DNA of 64,000 nucleotides, taken from assembly GCA_026003355.1 (NCBI GenBank), contig BPHC01000002.1, forward strand, positions 248,001 to 312,000, written 5' to 3'. The stretch is from Cyclobacteriaceae bacterium. GTDB taxonomy: Bacteria; Bacteroidota; Bacteroidia; Cytophagales; Cyclobacteriaceae. This document shows, one piece after another, positions 17,538 through 26,389 of the stretch. A program made the position numbers and the translations under genes. Numbering within the stretch: position 1 is the first letter of the stretch; each line of letters starts with the position of its first letter. The notes below the pieces were generated by a model. It saw nothing but the letters and a program-made list of their open reading frames with translations, was not told the origin of the DNA and searched no databases.

Positions 17538-19322
17538 ATGGCACCTGGTTTGCGCTTTAAAAAGCTTCAGCAACTGCTTAAGATAGGCTTTGTACGGCTG
17601 CCCCGTGCGCTGTCGAACAGACAGTTTCTAATGGTGGCTGCCGTTGCTGTTGGCTTGTGGGCCGGCCTGGTTGCTGTTCTGCTCAAGGGCCTGGTGCATT
17701 ATTTACATGGTATTCTTTCTGCGTACAGCATACAATACTCATGGATTTATGTTATTTCTCCTGCTGTTGGAATTTTCATTTCTCTGCTTATTGTACGTTT
17801 TGTGCTGGGAGGAGAACTGGTACGGGGTACGCATCATGTGCTGCTGGCCATTGCTCGTAAGTCGTCTGTTTTACCGCGCAAGGAAACCTATGGTCATGCG
17901 CTTACCAGTGCTTTTACCGTAGGTTTTGGAGGCTCGGTAGGCCTGGAGTCGCCCATTGTACAAACCGGGGCGGCCATAGGATCGAACTTCGCATCGGTTT
18001 TTCCGGTAAGCTTCCGCGACCGTACCCTGCTGCTGGCCTGCGGTGCGGCAGCCGGGATTGCCGCAGCCTTCAATGCACCGGTTGCCGGCGTGTTGTTTGC
18101 GCTGGAAGTGCTGCTAATGGACATCAGTATATCCACTTTTATTCCGCTGCTCATTGCAGGTGCAGTGGGCGCGCTGTGCTCTAAGGTGCTGCTTAATGAA
18201 GGAGTTATCCTGTCTTTTCCAAACGTACAGCGATTTGACTACCACAATGTTCCGTATTATGTTTTACTGGGAGGTGCCTGCGGACTACTGGCAGCCTACT
18301 ACCTCTCTGTATTCCGGGTTGTTGAAAAATGGTTCAGGTATAACCTGCCTTCTGCGGCTGCGCGATTCCTTGTGGGGTGTACAATTCTGGGTTTGCTTAT
18401 ACTTCTTTTTCCGGCGTTTCTGGGTGAAGGCTACCAGGCTATAAAGTTACTGGAAAGCCGGCAACCCGGGGCTTTGTTTGAGGGCAGTATTTTGAATATC
18501 GGCCCCGATGATACATACCTGTTGCCCTGGCTCATTCTGTTTCTGGCGCTGATTAAGGTGTTTGCGGTGAGCTTTACCATTGAGGCCGGTGGGTATGGCG
18601 GCAATTTTGCGCCTTCGCTGTTTACCGGAGCATGCCTTGGATATGCCTTCGCTGCGCTGTTAAGCAGAACCGGCTTGGTAATGCTGCCTCCGGCCAATTT
18701 TTGCCTGGTGGCCATGGCCGGAATGCTTACCGGCATTTTCAGGTCGCCATTAACGGCTATATTTCTTATTGCAGAGATAACGGGAGGGTATGAGCTTATG
18801 ATTCCGCTCATGATTGTGGCCGCTGTAAGTACAGCGGTGGCACGTTACCTTAAACCATATTCGCTCGATCAGGAAAAACTGCGCGAACATGCCAAAGGCA
18901 TGTCGTTCAGTAAAGAGTCGGTTGTTCTTTCCGGGCTGTCGTGGCAAAGCCTTCTTGAACGCGACTTTATTCCTGTGCCGCCGGAAGCATCGCTCAGAAA
19001 ACTGGTGGAGATAATAGCTGCTTCGAGAAGAAACGTTTTTCCGGTGGTGGATACTGACGGGAAACTAAGGGGAATAATTTATCTGGACGATATACGCGAA
19101 GTGATGTTCGATACCAGCCTGTATGACGAACTTACCGTGGAGCAACTCATGCAGAAACCCGTGGTGGTTGCCGGGGTGCATGAAAATATGCAGGATATTT
19201 TTGAAAAATTCGATAAGACCGGGGTATGGAACATGCCGGTTACCGATGACGGGAAATATGTAGGTTTTCTGTCGAAGGCCGGGATTTTTACCACCTACCG
19301 AAACAGACTGCTAACCGATTAA
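17538..19322 (+). CDS. ClC-family chloride channel with C-terminal CBS pair
   Basis: 594 aa. The membrane domain occupies about 30-435 and a CBS pair about 470-590 (RDFIPVPPEASLRKLVEIIAASRR, then TVEQLMQKPVVVAGVHENMQ). The gating glutamate is Glu137 in GGSVGLESPIVQ. The anion-site loop GGNFAPSLFTGA is present. The GSGIP loop is not recognisable. At the position of the E. coli proton glutamate (Glu203) the sequence reads LFALEV, giving Val191 after Glu190. That is the residue of eukaryotic Cl- channels rather than of exchangers. It probably mediates passive anion flux across the inner membrane, with CBS domains sensing nucleotides. The start ATG is at 17538. Confidence 0.92.
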   Translation: MAPGLRFKKLQQLLKIGFVRLPRALSNRQFLMVAAVAVGLWAGLVAVLLKGLVHYLHGILSAYSIQYSWIYVISPAVGIFISLLIVRFVLGGELVRGTHHVLLAIARKSSVLPRKETYGHALTSAFTVGFGGSVGLESPIVQTGAAIGSNFASVFPVSFRDRTLLLACGAAAGIAAAFNAPVAGVLFALEVLLMDISISTFIPLLIAGAVGALCSKVLLNEGVILSFPNVQRFDYHNVPYYVLLGGACGLLAAYYLSVFRVVEKWFRYNLPSAAARFLVGCTILGLLILLFPAFLGEGYQAIKLLESRQPGALFEGSILNIGPDDTYLLPWLILFLALIKVFAVSFTIEAGGYGGNFAPSLFTGACLGYAFAALLSRTGLVMLPPANFCLVAMAGMLTGIFRSPLTAIFLIAEITGGYELMIPLMIVAAVSTAVARYLKPYSLDQEKLREHAKGMSFSKESVVLSGLSWQSLLERDFIPVPPEASLRKLVEIIAASRRNVFPVVDTDGKLRGIIYLDDIREVMFDTSLYDELTVEQLMQKPVVVAGVHENMQDIFEKFDKTGVWNMPVTDDGKYVGFLSKAGIFTTYRNRLLTD

Positions 19323-19426
19323 TGTTTGTTTGAACACCGGCGTAAGCTGCTGTGGCATAACGCTGTTTACTTTTCTCTTCTATCTGATTTTTTACTTGTA
19401 TATATTGGAGTACGATTTTTACACTT

Positions 19427-20998
19427 ATGTCAGATAAATTTTCCTTTTCGGCAAACCTGAAATACGATGTCCCGGCCAGTGTGGTGGTTTTTTTTGTGGC
19501 TGTGCCCTTGTGCCTTGGTATTGCCTTAGCCAGTGGCGCCCCGCTTTATGCCGGTCTTATCGCCGGGGTTTGCGGCGGCATAGTGGTGGGTTTAATCAGC
19601 AACTCGGCTTTAGGAGTTAGTGGTCCGGCCGCAGGCCTGGCCGTTATAGTGCTTACTTCCATACAGCAACTCGGGGCATTCGAAATATTTCTGGTAGCTG
19701 TGGTGCTTGCCGGAGTATTTCAGCTCATCATGGGCCTGACGGGAGCCGGAATCATAGGCTATTACTTCCCTTCGTCTGTTATCAAAGGAATGCTCACAGC
19801 CATTGGCGTAATCATTATTCTGAAGCAAATTCCGCATGCAGCAGGGTATGACGCAGATTACGAAGGAGACATGAGTTTCAGACAGGCTGATGGTTACAAT
19901 ACTTTTTCGGAATTAACCCATATGCTGAATTACATTTCACCTGCTGCCATTCTGGTGGCGGTAGTCTCGCTGGTTATTTTGCTGTTGTGGGATTTGTACC
20001 TGGTTAAGAAGCACTTTTTTTTCAGGCTGGTGCAGGGACCCCTGGTTGCCGTAGCCTTTGGCATTGTTTACGAAGTTGTAACCAGAAAGTATTATCCGAA
20101 CTGGGCGCTGCAAGCAGAACACCTGGTTAACGTTCCGGTTGCCGGTTCATTCAGCGGCTTTGTCTCAAATTTTACCTTTCCGCAGTGGTCGGCATGGGTT
20201 AATCCCGATGTGTGGGTCGTTGCCCTTACACTGGCCATAGTGGCCAGCCTTGAAACCCTGTTATCGGTAGAAGCTACCGACCGCATGGACCCCCTGGGTC
20301 GCAAAACCAACACCAACCGTGAGTTACTGGCGCAGGGGGCAGGAAATATTTGCTCCGGCCTTATTGGTGGCCTGCCGGTAACCCAGGTTATTATAAGAAG
20401 CTCTGCCAACATTCAATCGGGCGCACGTTCCCGCCTGTCGGCTATTCTGCATGGTGTATTGTTACTGGTGTGCGTGGTAACTATTCCGCATATTCTGAAC
20501 TTGATACCGCTGGCCGTGCTGGCAGCCATCCTGCTGGTGGTAGGGTACAAACTGGCCAAGCCATCGCTTTTCCGCGAAATGTATGTCCATGGGTGGTCTC
20601 AGTTTCTTCCGTTTATGGCCACTATACTGGGTGTGGTCTTTACCGACCTGCTGAAGGGCATCGGAATTGGACTGGGCGTGGCCGTGCTGGTTATTCTCCG
20701 CAACAGCTACCGCAACTCACATGCTTTGCATAAAGAAACAGCCAATAGCAATATTTTACGAATTGTACTTGCCGAAGAAGTTATTTTTCTTAACAAAGCT
20801 GCTATTGCCCGCCAGTTGGAAGAAATACCTGCGGGGAGCTGTGTAATTATTGATATGTCAAAAAATTTGTTCATTGATCACGATGTGAAGGAACTTATTG
20901 ATAAGTTCATTAAAAATGCACCCGAAAAAAATATGCAGGTGGAGTTGATAGAAAACCCTGCAGTGCTGACCAACAGGGTTCACCCCTCAAAACCATAA
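19427..20998 (+). CDS. SulP family inorganic anion transporter
   Basis: 523 aa inner-membrane protein. It starts with FSANLKYDVPASVVVFFVAVPLCLGIALASG, the signature of the Bacteroidota and cyanobacterial SulP branch. About 10-14 hydrophobic segments fill residues 25-435. A short, poorly conserved STAS-like domain follows (about 440-515: NILRIVLAEEVIFLNKAAI, then VIIDMSKNLFIDHD). Substrates in the family include sulfate and bicarbonate. The lack of sulfur-assimilation genes nearby gives no support for sulfate. It follows ClC by 104 bases, which contain A/T-rich possible promoter sequence. It ends 47 bases before a convergent esterase gene, with no obvious hairpin. Confidence 0.9.
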   Translation: MSDKFSFSANLKYDVPASVVVFFVAVPLCLGIALASGAPLYAGLIAGVCGGIVVGLISNSALGVSGPAAGLAVIVLTSIQQLGAFEIFLVAVVLAGVFQLIMGLTGAGIIGYYFPSSVIKGMLTAIGVIIILKQIPHAAGYDADYEGDMSFRQADGYNTFSELTHMLNYISPAAILVAVVSLVILLLWDLYLVKKHFFFRLVQGPLVAVAFGIVYEVVTRKYYPNWALQAEHLVNVPVAGSFSGFVSNFTFPQWSAWVNPDVWVVALTLAIVASLETLLSVEATDRMDPLGRKTNTNRELLAQGAGNICSGLIGGLPVTQVIIRSSANIQSGARSRLSAILHGVLLLVCVVTIPHILNLIPLAVLAAILLVVGYKLAKPSLFREMYVHGWSQFLPFMATILGVVFTDLLKGIGIGLGVAVLVILRNSYRNSHALHKETANSNILRIVLAEEVIFLNKAAIARQLEEIPAGSCVIIDMSKNLFIDHDVKELIDKFIKNAPEKNMQVELIENPAVLTNRVHPSKP

Positions 20999-21045
20999 AA
21001 CAAGACCCGGTTAGCTTAAACATCTGGCTGCACAAAACCCTGACG

Positions 21046-21789
21046 TTATTTGCGGATTCGCTTTGAAAAGAGCCACTTCAGCAGTTCGGGTTCAGAGAGC
21101 GCAGGCGTCCAGCTGTCGTGGCCAACTCCGGGATATTCCGTGTAACGGGGATTTCCCCCGGCCTGTCTGATCGCATTTACGAGCTCCCGGCTTCGGTCAA
21201 CCGGAACTACGGGATCGGCATCGCCATGAAAAACCCATACGGGCACATTTTTCATGGCGGGTATAAGCCTGGGGTTGCCCCACCCGCAAATGGGTACACC
21301 GGCAGCAAACTTTTCAGGATAGGTTGCAAGCAGATACCATGTTCCGTTACCGCCCATCGACAAACCCATAAGATAAATCCGGTTTTTTTCAATGTTAAAC
21401 TGTATGGCCAGGCTGTCGATAAGCTTAATTACAGTGTGAGCTGGTGTGTGCCCGGGCTCACCCCAGTTTTGCGGCGCCCACCAAATGCCAGGCGGGCACT
21501 GAGGCACCACCACGTAAGCAGGAAATTTCTTACGGTTTATCTCGTTCAGAAAAAGGGGGGTAATGTATTTCAGGTTTATCTCGTTATCGCGTCCGCGCTC
21601 ACCGGCACCATGCAGAAACACAACCAGCGGATATTTTTTATTGACCTTTGCACGCTCTGGCCGCAGCAAACGGTAGGGCAGGGTGTCGGTTTCCGAAACA
21701 AAAGTCAGTTTTTCAAAACCGGTATTTTGCTGGGGCATGGCCTTCGATGTTATCATTAAGCTAAGCAGAAAAATAACCCGCGCTTTCAT
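21046..21789 (-). CDS. Secreted alpha/beta hydrolase, esterase/PHB-depolymerase-like
   Basis: 247 aa from the ATG at 21789; a GTG four codons upstream is also open. A signal peptide (MKARVIFLLSLMITSKAMPQQ) precedes an alpha/beta hydrolase fold. The oxyanion loop is VVFLHGAGERG. The catalytic Ser is in GLSMGGNGTW, Asp in FHGDADPVVPVD and His in GVGHDSW. The family covers carboxylesterases, feruloyl-esterase-like enzymes and prolyl-oligopeptidase relatives, so the substrate is unknown. It is divergent to the phosphoesterase gene, with only about 21 bases between start codons, so its promoter must lie within its neighbour's coding region. Confidence 0.85.
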   Translation of the reverse strand: MKARVIFLLSLMITSKAMPQQNTGFEKLTFVSETDTLPYRLLRPERAKVNKKYPLVVFLHGAGERGRDNEINLKYITPLFLNEINRKKFPAYVVVPQCPPGIWWAPQNWGEPGHTPAHTVIKLIDSLAIQFNIEKNRIYLMGLSMGGNGTWYLLATYPEKFAAGVPICGWGNPRLIPAMKNVPVWVFHGDADPVVPVDRSRELVNAIRQAGGNPRYTEYPGVGHDSWTPALSEPELLKWLFSKRIRK

Positions 21790-21810
21790 GTTATTTTGCA
21801 CTTTTGGGCA

Positions 21811-22458
21811 GTGAAAATATCGGTTTACAACGAAATTCTTGAATTATTTCCACAAAAGGCGTTGTTGTGGCATCGTAATCGTATGCTGGTGGTGGCTGAT
21901 GTGCACCTGGGCAAGGTAAACCATTTCAGAAAGAACGGTATAGCCGTTCCTTCCCGGGCTGATGACCGCAATGTGGAGATACTGGTAACGCTCATTGAGC
22001 TTGCCCGGCCTGAGCGTGTACTTTTCCTGGGCGATCTTTTTCATAGCCGCTTTAATTTTGGCTGGGAGGCTATGAAACAAATTACCGGATATTTTAACCA
22101 AATAAGTTTTGAACTGGTGCTGGGAAATCACGATATACTCGCAAACATTCATTATGAGCAGTCTGGGATTAAGGTGCAGCGAAGCGGCATAACAGAACCG
22201 CCTTTTATTTTTACCCATCATCCTTTGGACGATGTGCCACCTGCCCGTTACAATATTGCCGGACACGTGCACCCGGGTGTCGTGCTGCGCTCAAAAGGTA
22301 AACAGGGTGTAAAAATTCCCTGTTTTTATTTCTCTGGGCATCAGGCCATCTGTCCGGCATTTGGCGTTTTTACCGGGCTTTGTGCCGTGCAGCCCCGTAA
22401 AACCGATCGTATTTTTGCAGTAGTCAACAACGAAGTTATAGAAGTAACCGTAAAATGA
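21811..22458 (+). CDS. PdeM-like calcineurin metallophosphoesterase
   Basis: 215 aa from a GTG start at 21811; a TTG five codons upstream is the alternative, and no ATG fits. Calcineurin-like motifs are in order: ADVHLGK, LFLGDLFHS, VLGNHD, FTHHP and AGHVHPG. The region LLWHRNRMLVVADVHLGKVNHFRKNGIAVP matches the ligase-associated DNA-damage-response endonuclease family (PdeM). Those are typically encoded beside an ATP-dependent ligase, an Lhr-type helicase and an exonuclease. None is present in this window, so the gene stands alone here. It overlaps the CapA-like gene by 4 bases (ATGA). Confidence 0.8.
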   Translation: MKISVYNEILELFPQKALLWHRNRMLVVADVHLGKVNHFRKNGIAVPSRADDRNVEILVTLIELARPERVLFLGDLFHSRFNFGWEAMKQITGYFNQISFELVLGNHDILANIHYEQSGIKVQRSGITEPPFIFTHHPLDDVPPARYNIAGHVHPGVVLRSKGKQGVKIPCFYFSGHQAICPAFGVFTGLCAVQPRKTDRIFAVVNNEVIEVTVK

Positions 22459-23771
22459 AGCTCTTGTTTTTCTTTATACTTGTTCTTCCGGCAGCAGCAC
22501 AGGATACCACACGCCTTTCGCTGATGTTTATTGGCGATATTATGCAACACGACTCCCAGCTTCAATCGGCCTATAACCGGTCTAGCGGCAGGTATGAATA
22601 CGATACGTGCTTTCATTTTATTAGCCGTTACTTTCGAATGGCCGATATGACGGTGGGTAATCTGGAGCTAACCCTTGGCGGTAAACCTTACCGGGGCTAC
22701 CCGCAGTTCAGTGCACCGGATGAGCTGGCAGTGGCCCTTAAAAATGCAGGTATAGATGTTTTGGTTACAGCCAACAACCACAGCCTGGACCGCAGGCGCA
22801 AAGGGCTGGAAAGAACCATCAGGGTACTGGATAGCCTTAACATATTGCATACAGGTACTTTTCGCGATACAGTCGAAAGGCTGAATGACTACCCTTTGCT
22901 GCTGCAGGCTAACGGCATAACTGTTGCACTGCTCAATTATACGTATGGAACCAATGGCATTCCGGTTACCCGGCCCAATGTTGTTAATCTTATCGATACC
23001 GCAGTAATTTCGCGCGACCTGAAAGAGGCCCGGCAGCGCTCGCCCGATGCCATTATTGTTTTTATGCACTGGGGTAGCGAATATCAAACGCAACCCACCG
23101 CGCAGCAAAAAGAACTGGCTTCCTTTTGTTTTAGTAGGGGAGCCTCGATAGTAGTGGGCGCACATCCGCATGTGCTGCAACCCGTTTACCTGATGGACGG
23201 GCAAAATCGGCTGGTAGCCTATTCACTGGGTAATTTCATTTCCGGACAGCGCGATCATCCGCGCGACGGGGCCGCATCGTTATGGGTTGATCTGATGAAG
23301 GTTTATACCAGTGATTCTTCTTACACCCGTATCAGCGATGCACGCTACCTGCTGCACTGGGTTTACCGGAGTCCACTACCCAACCGCAGGTATGTGATAC
23401 TGCCTGTGCCTGATTTTGAATCTGACACGGTTTTCTTCAGAACGGACCCCGTGGCAAAAGAGGCGTTTCAAAAATTTATTGTTTTTGCGCGAAGGCTGTT
23501 AAATGCGGGTAAGCATGGGCCACCGGAAATGCTAACACCTGCGCCCGACCCGGTGGTACGTTATAAAGTAACGTGGCGGATGCCTGCGGGCAATGATTCA
23601 ACACTTCTGCTGCCGGATGATTTCAGGTTTGGGTTAATCCAACATGCAGATGACGACCACCACGTGCGCTGTGAAACAGGCAACTTCAGGACCCTGAGAG
23701 AAGCTGCTCTTTTTGCCGAACGATTAAAAAGAAGGTTTAAGGAAGTGGAGATTATCCGGGTAAAACTGTAA
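22455..23771 (+). CDS. CapA family protein with SPOR-like C-terminal extension
   Basis: 438 aa. The signal peptide ends LPAAAQ. The CapA/PgsA metallophosphoesterase-like domain (about 20-340) carries FIGDIMQHDSQ, GNLELTLGG, TANNHSLDRRRKG, MHWGSEYQ, GAHPHVLQP and YSLGNFISGQ. CapA proteins are linked to poly-gamma-glutamate or capsule production in Bacillus, but most homologues in this phylum have no pgsBC partners, and none is seen here. The last 70 residues (VRYKVTWRMPAG, then CETGNFRTLREAALFAERL) resemble a degenerate SPOR-type peptidoglycan-binding domain. That assignment is inferred from pattern only. Translation is probably coupled to the upstream phosphoesterase. Confidence 0.83.
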   Translation: MKLLFFFILVLPAAAQDTTRLSLMFIGDIMQHDSQLQSAYNRSSGRYEYDTCFHFISRYFRMADMTVGNLELTLGGKPYRGYPQFSAPDELAVALKNAGIDVLVTANNHSLDRRRKGLERTIRVLDSLNILHTGTFRDTVERLNDYPLLLQANGITVALLNYTYGTNGIPVTRPNVVNLIDTAVISRDLKEARQRSPDAIIVFMHWGSEYQTQPTAQQKELASFCFSRGASIVVGAHPHVLQPVYLMDGQNRLVAYSLGNFISGQRDHPRDGAASLWVDLMKVYTSDSSYTRISDARYLLHWVYRSPLPNRRYVILPVPDFESDTVFFRTDPVAKEAFQKFIVFARRLLNAGKHGPPEMLTPAPDPVVRYKVTWRMPAGNDSTLLLPDDFRFGLIQHADDDHHVRCETGNFRTLREAALFAERLKRRFKEVEIIRVKL

Positions 23772-23776
23772 CGCTT

Positions 23777-24481
23777 TTATCTTCTTTTTCTGCGCATGGC
23801 TGTCCGGCCGGTTTGGTAAAATACGCCTATCGATATTTCCAAACCCGAAAAATCCATGCGCGCATCGGCAAAGTTAAACGTGCGGGTTTCAATAGCAGTG
23901 TTACCGCCTGTATAGCTGCCGCTTATCGGAAATTTTGCCTGGCCTAACAGATAGTTTACCTCCAGCGAGGCACCAAACTGCCGGACTACAGGAAAGGTAA
24001 GTTCGGTTCCTGCATGGTAGCCCCAGCCCGGGTAAGTTTTAAATTTGGCCGCAGCGTTGGCCACGCTCCAGCCTTCGTAAGTCCTTATGGCCCGGTCCAG
24101 GTGTCCGTAGTTCAGGTGCTGGTCGAAAGCGTAAAAGAAAAAGCAACCGCCCTTCAGGTCTATTTCCATGCTCCCGGCATGAATCATCAGCACCAGCTCG
24201 GCCGGGACAAAGAGCGTAAAATTTGCTCCTGCAATAGGTCCTTTGTACTCAAAAGGCAAATCCTTCAGTCCCAGTCCTGTTACTCTGTACAGGGTTGCAC
24301 CTGTCTCTATGGCAAACCAGCGACTTAAATCCACACCCAGGCCTCGCATGGAAAACGGACTTACCGGGGCGGAGAAGTACCCGTTTTTCGGAATGAAGTA
24401 GGAAAAAGAAAGTCCAAAATCCTGCGCATGTGTAGGAACAGTTAACAAAAAAAAGACAAATAACAGGCAGTGCTTTTTCAT
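23777..24481 (-). CDS. Putative outer-membrane beta-barrel protein
   Basis: 234 aa, not matched to a named family. A signal peptide (MKKHCLLFVFFLLTVPTHA) is followed by alternating hydrophobic strands with aromatic ends, such as FGLSFSYFIP, FAIETGATLYRV and LEISIGVFYQ. This suggests a small outer-membrane barrel. The C terminus is basic (RTAMRRKRR), not the usual terminal aromatic, which is odd for a Bam substrate. It overlaps the sulfatase stop-start by 4 bases on the same strand, so the two are co-translated. It converges with capA. Confidence 0.6.
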   Translation of the reverse strand: MKKHCLLFVFFLLTVPTHAQDFGLSFSYFIPKNGYFSAPVSPFSMRGLGVDLSRWFAIETGATLYRVTGLGLKDLPFEYKGPIAGANFTLFVPAELVLMIHAGSMEIDLKGGCFFFYAFDQHLNYGHLDRAIRTYEGWSVANAAAKFKTYPGWGYHAGTELTFPVVRQFGASLEVNYLLGQAKFPISGSYTGGNTAIETRTFNFADARMDFSGLEISIGVFYQTGRTAMRRKRR

Positions 24482-26310
24482 TTTTTATTGTTGTAATCGA
24501 AAAACAGTTTTTGCATGTAGGCTTTGGCGCGGTTTTTATGCAAAAGCGAAGCGTTACCACTGGTATGGGTAAACTGCCGCACGCTCAGGTGGTATATAAG
24601 TTGCGTATCGGGTGTTATATAACCAAAGCCTTCGTTGAATACAAACACAGCAAAATTGTTAACCGGGCTGCCCAGAAGGTTTTTGCTGAACAAAAATGCT
24701 TCGCCCGGTTTGTCCAACTGTGATAACAGTGTGTTTGCCAGGTCGGTTTGGTTGCCATATATATCAATAATCCCTTTATCTGAAATTGCGCCTCCGGTCC
24801 ATAACATCGGTATATGGTACTTTTCAGGTTGTTCAGGTTCCCGGCGTGCGGGCAGGCGATGGCCGTGGTCGGCTGTGATGATTACCAGTGTGTTGTTCCA
24901 CCATTTTCTTTTTTTTGCCTCAGTAATGAATTTTCCCAGGCAAAAGTCGGCATAAAAAGCAGCATTAAGATAGAGAGCCGAGTCGCTGGATAAACCGAAA
25001 ACCGGTTGCATGGGTACGTTAAAAGGTTCATGGCTGCTTAACGTGAGGGCTACTTTAAAAAAGGGAAGCGAAGTGGCTGTATCGAGTTCATACAAAAGCT
25101 GGGTGTAAAGGTGCTCATCGTGCACGCCCCATTTGTTGGTGGCAATCGAATCGGGAAAGTCATCCAGTGCAGTGAGGTGTAGAAACCTGCCATTTGTAAA
25201 GAGCGACCGGTAATTGGCAAAATCCACGTCACCTCCGTACACCAGCGAGGCGTTGTATCCGAGGGTTGCAAGCGACTCGCTCAGATAGCTTAGCTTTTGG
25301 GTTTTGTGGGCATATTTTATGATCGACCCATACGGCTGGGCAGGGTAGGCTGCCAGAAGACTAACCAGGCCCTTGTCGGTGCGGTCGCCATTGGCATAAA
25401 AACGGCTAAACAACAGGCCTTCCCCACACAGTTTATTTAAATTAGGCATAATGCCCGGCAGGCCGCCAAGTGGTTCAACCACATCGGCTGAGATTCCTTC
25501 CAATATTATTAACAATATGTTTGGCCGGGTTATGCTAAGTACAACAGGTGCAGCTTCCTGCTGGGGGTACAGCTGCCGGAAATATTCGTCTGTTAGTTTT
25601 CGGTCGAAAAAATCTTCCGGGTACTTCAATGCTTTGCTGCGAACAGCACTGTACAAAAAATTCCAAACGGCATTGATGCCAGCATGATTGGCAAAAGGTT
25701 TGCCCGGGTGGAAGTACACACGGCTTACATTCATGGTCGATACCTGAAAACTTCCCCTGATGGGAATAAAAAGCAGCGCGGTTAACAAAAAGAAAATAAG
25801 TGAATACGCCCGCGGATAAACATACTTAAAGCCGTCTTTTGCCGTGCGGGTAAGGCGAAAGTAAATACTTAAAGATAATGAGAGAAAAAACAACCAAAGA
25901 ACCGTGAGCATTACATATCGCGAAACCGGCAAAGTACCTGTTGCCTCATTATCCAGATAAAGCAGCGGGGCTGTGGTAAGCCTGAATCCCCAATGCAGGT
26001 ACAACTCGGCATCGGCCACAATTAAAAATGAGCTGAGTAGTATGAAGCAAAAATTAATGATATGAATAACGGGCACCAAATTTTTTTTCAGCAGCACCGT
26101 GAACGACAGCAGCAACCCGGTGGAAACCATAAAGTATCCTCCCATGCTCAGGTCCATCTGCATGCCATACCAAAATACACGGGTCCATTCAACCGGTGTA
26201 AGTCCGGTGGCCCGGTCAAAATGATACAGCATAAAAAGCAACCGGGCACCGGCAAAATAAATAACCCACCACAGGTAAATTTTTAAAAATATGGAAAAGT
26301 ATTTTCGCAT
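24478..26310 (-). CDS. LTA synthase-like sulfatase family membrane protein
   Basis: 610 aa from MRKYFSIFLK; an upstream in-frame extension would overlap the divergent gene and its promoter. Five hydrophobic segments fill about 1-240. An alkaline-phosphatase/sulfatase domain follows. It shows NILLIILEGISADVV with a metal-ligand Glu, then DRTDKGLVSLLAAYPAQP where the Thr is the expected nucleophile, and ITADHGHRLP with an Asp-His metal pair. The family includes LtaS, OpgB and phosphoethanolamine transferases that modify envelope glycans or lipids. A Gram-negative host makes true lipoteichoic acid synthesis unlikely. It is co-translated with the downstream outer-membrane protein, which may link it to envelope biogenesis. 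Confidence 0.85.
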   Translation of the reverse strand: MRKYFSIFLKIYLWWVIYFAGARLLFMLYHFDRATGLTPVEWTRVFWYGMQMDLSMGGYFMVSTGLLLSFTVLLKKNLVPVIHIINFCFILLSSFLIVADAELYLHWGFRLTTAPLLYLDNEATGTLPVSRYVMLTVLWLFFLSLSLSIYFRLTRTAKDGFKYVYPRAYSLIFFLLTALLFIPIRGSFQVSTMNVSRVYFHPGKPFANHAGINAVWNFLYSAVRSKALKYPEDFFDRKLTDEYFRQLYPQQEAAPVVLSITRPNILLIILEGISADVVEPLGGLPGIMPNLNKLCGEGLLFSRFYANGDRTDKGLVSLLAAYPAQPYGSIIKYAHKTQKLSYLSESLATLGYNASLVYGGDVDFANYRSLFTNGRFLHLTALDDFPDSIATNKWGVHDEHLYTQLLYELDTATSLPFFKVALTLSSHEPFNVPMQPVFGLSSDSALYLNAAFYADFCLGKFITEAKKRKWWNNTLVIITADHGHRLPARREPEQPEKYHIPMLWTGGAISDKGIIDIYGNQTDLANTLLSQLDKPGEAFLFSKNLLGSPVNNFAVFVFNEGFGYITPDTQLIYHLSVRQFTHTSGNASLLHKNRAKAYMQKLFFDYNNKK

Positions 26311-26389
26311 GCTTTGCGGTGCGCACAAATGTAAAATTACTTGCCCGGGTGGTAAAATCTGCTTAGCATTCCAAATAATTTCCGCTAAT

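Noticed and set aside
21118-21759. Plus-strand ORF of 213 codons opposite the esterase
   Set aside because: The minus-strand esterase has a signal peptide and a full catalytic triad; the plus-strand product has no such features.
22455-23771. Poly-gamma-glutamate capsule locus
   Set aside because: CapA-like protein occurs without pgsB or pgsC homologues.
26291-26389. Upstream extension of the amidohydrolase and of the divergent sulfatase
   Set aside because: Both extensions overlap each other and would remove the lipoprotein signal and the first membrane helix from the N termini; the shared region is best read as a divergent promoter.
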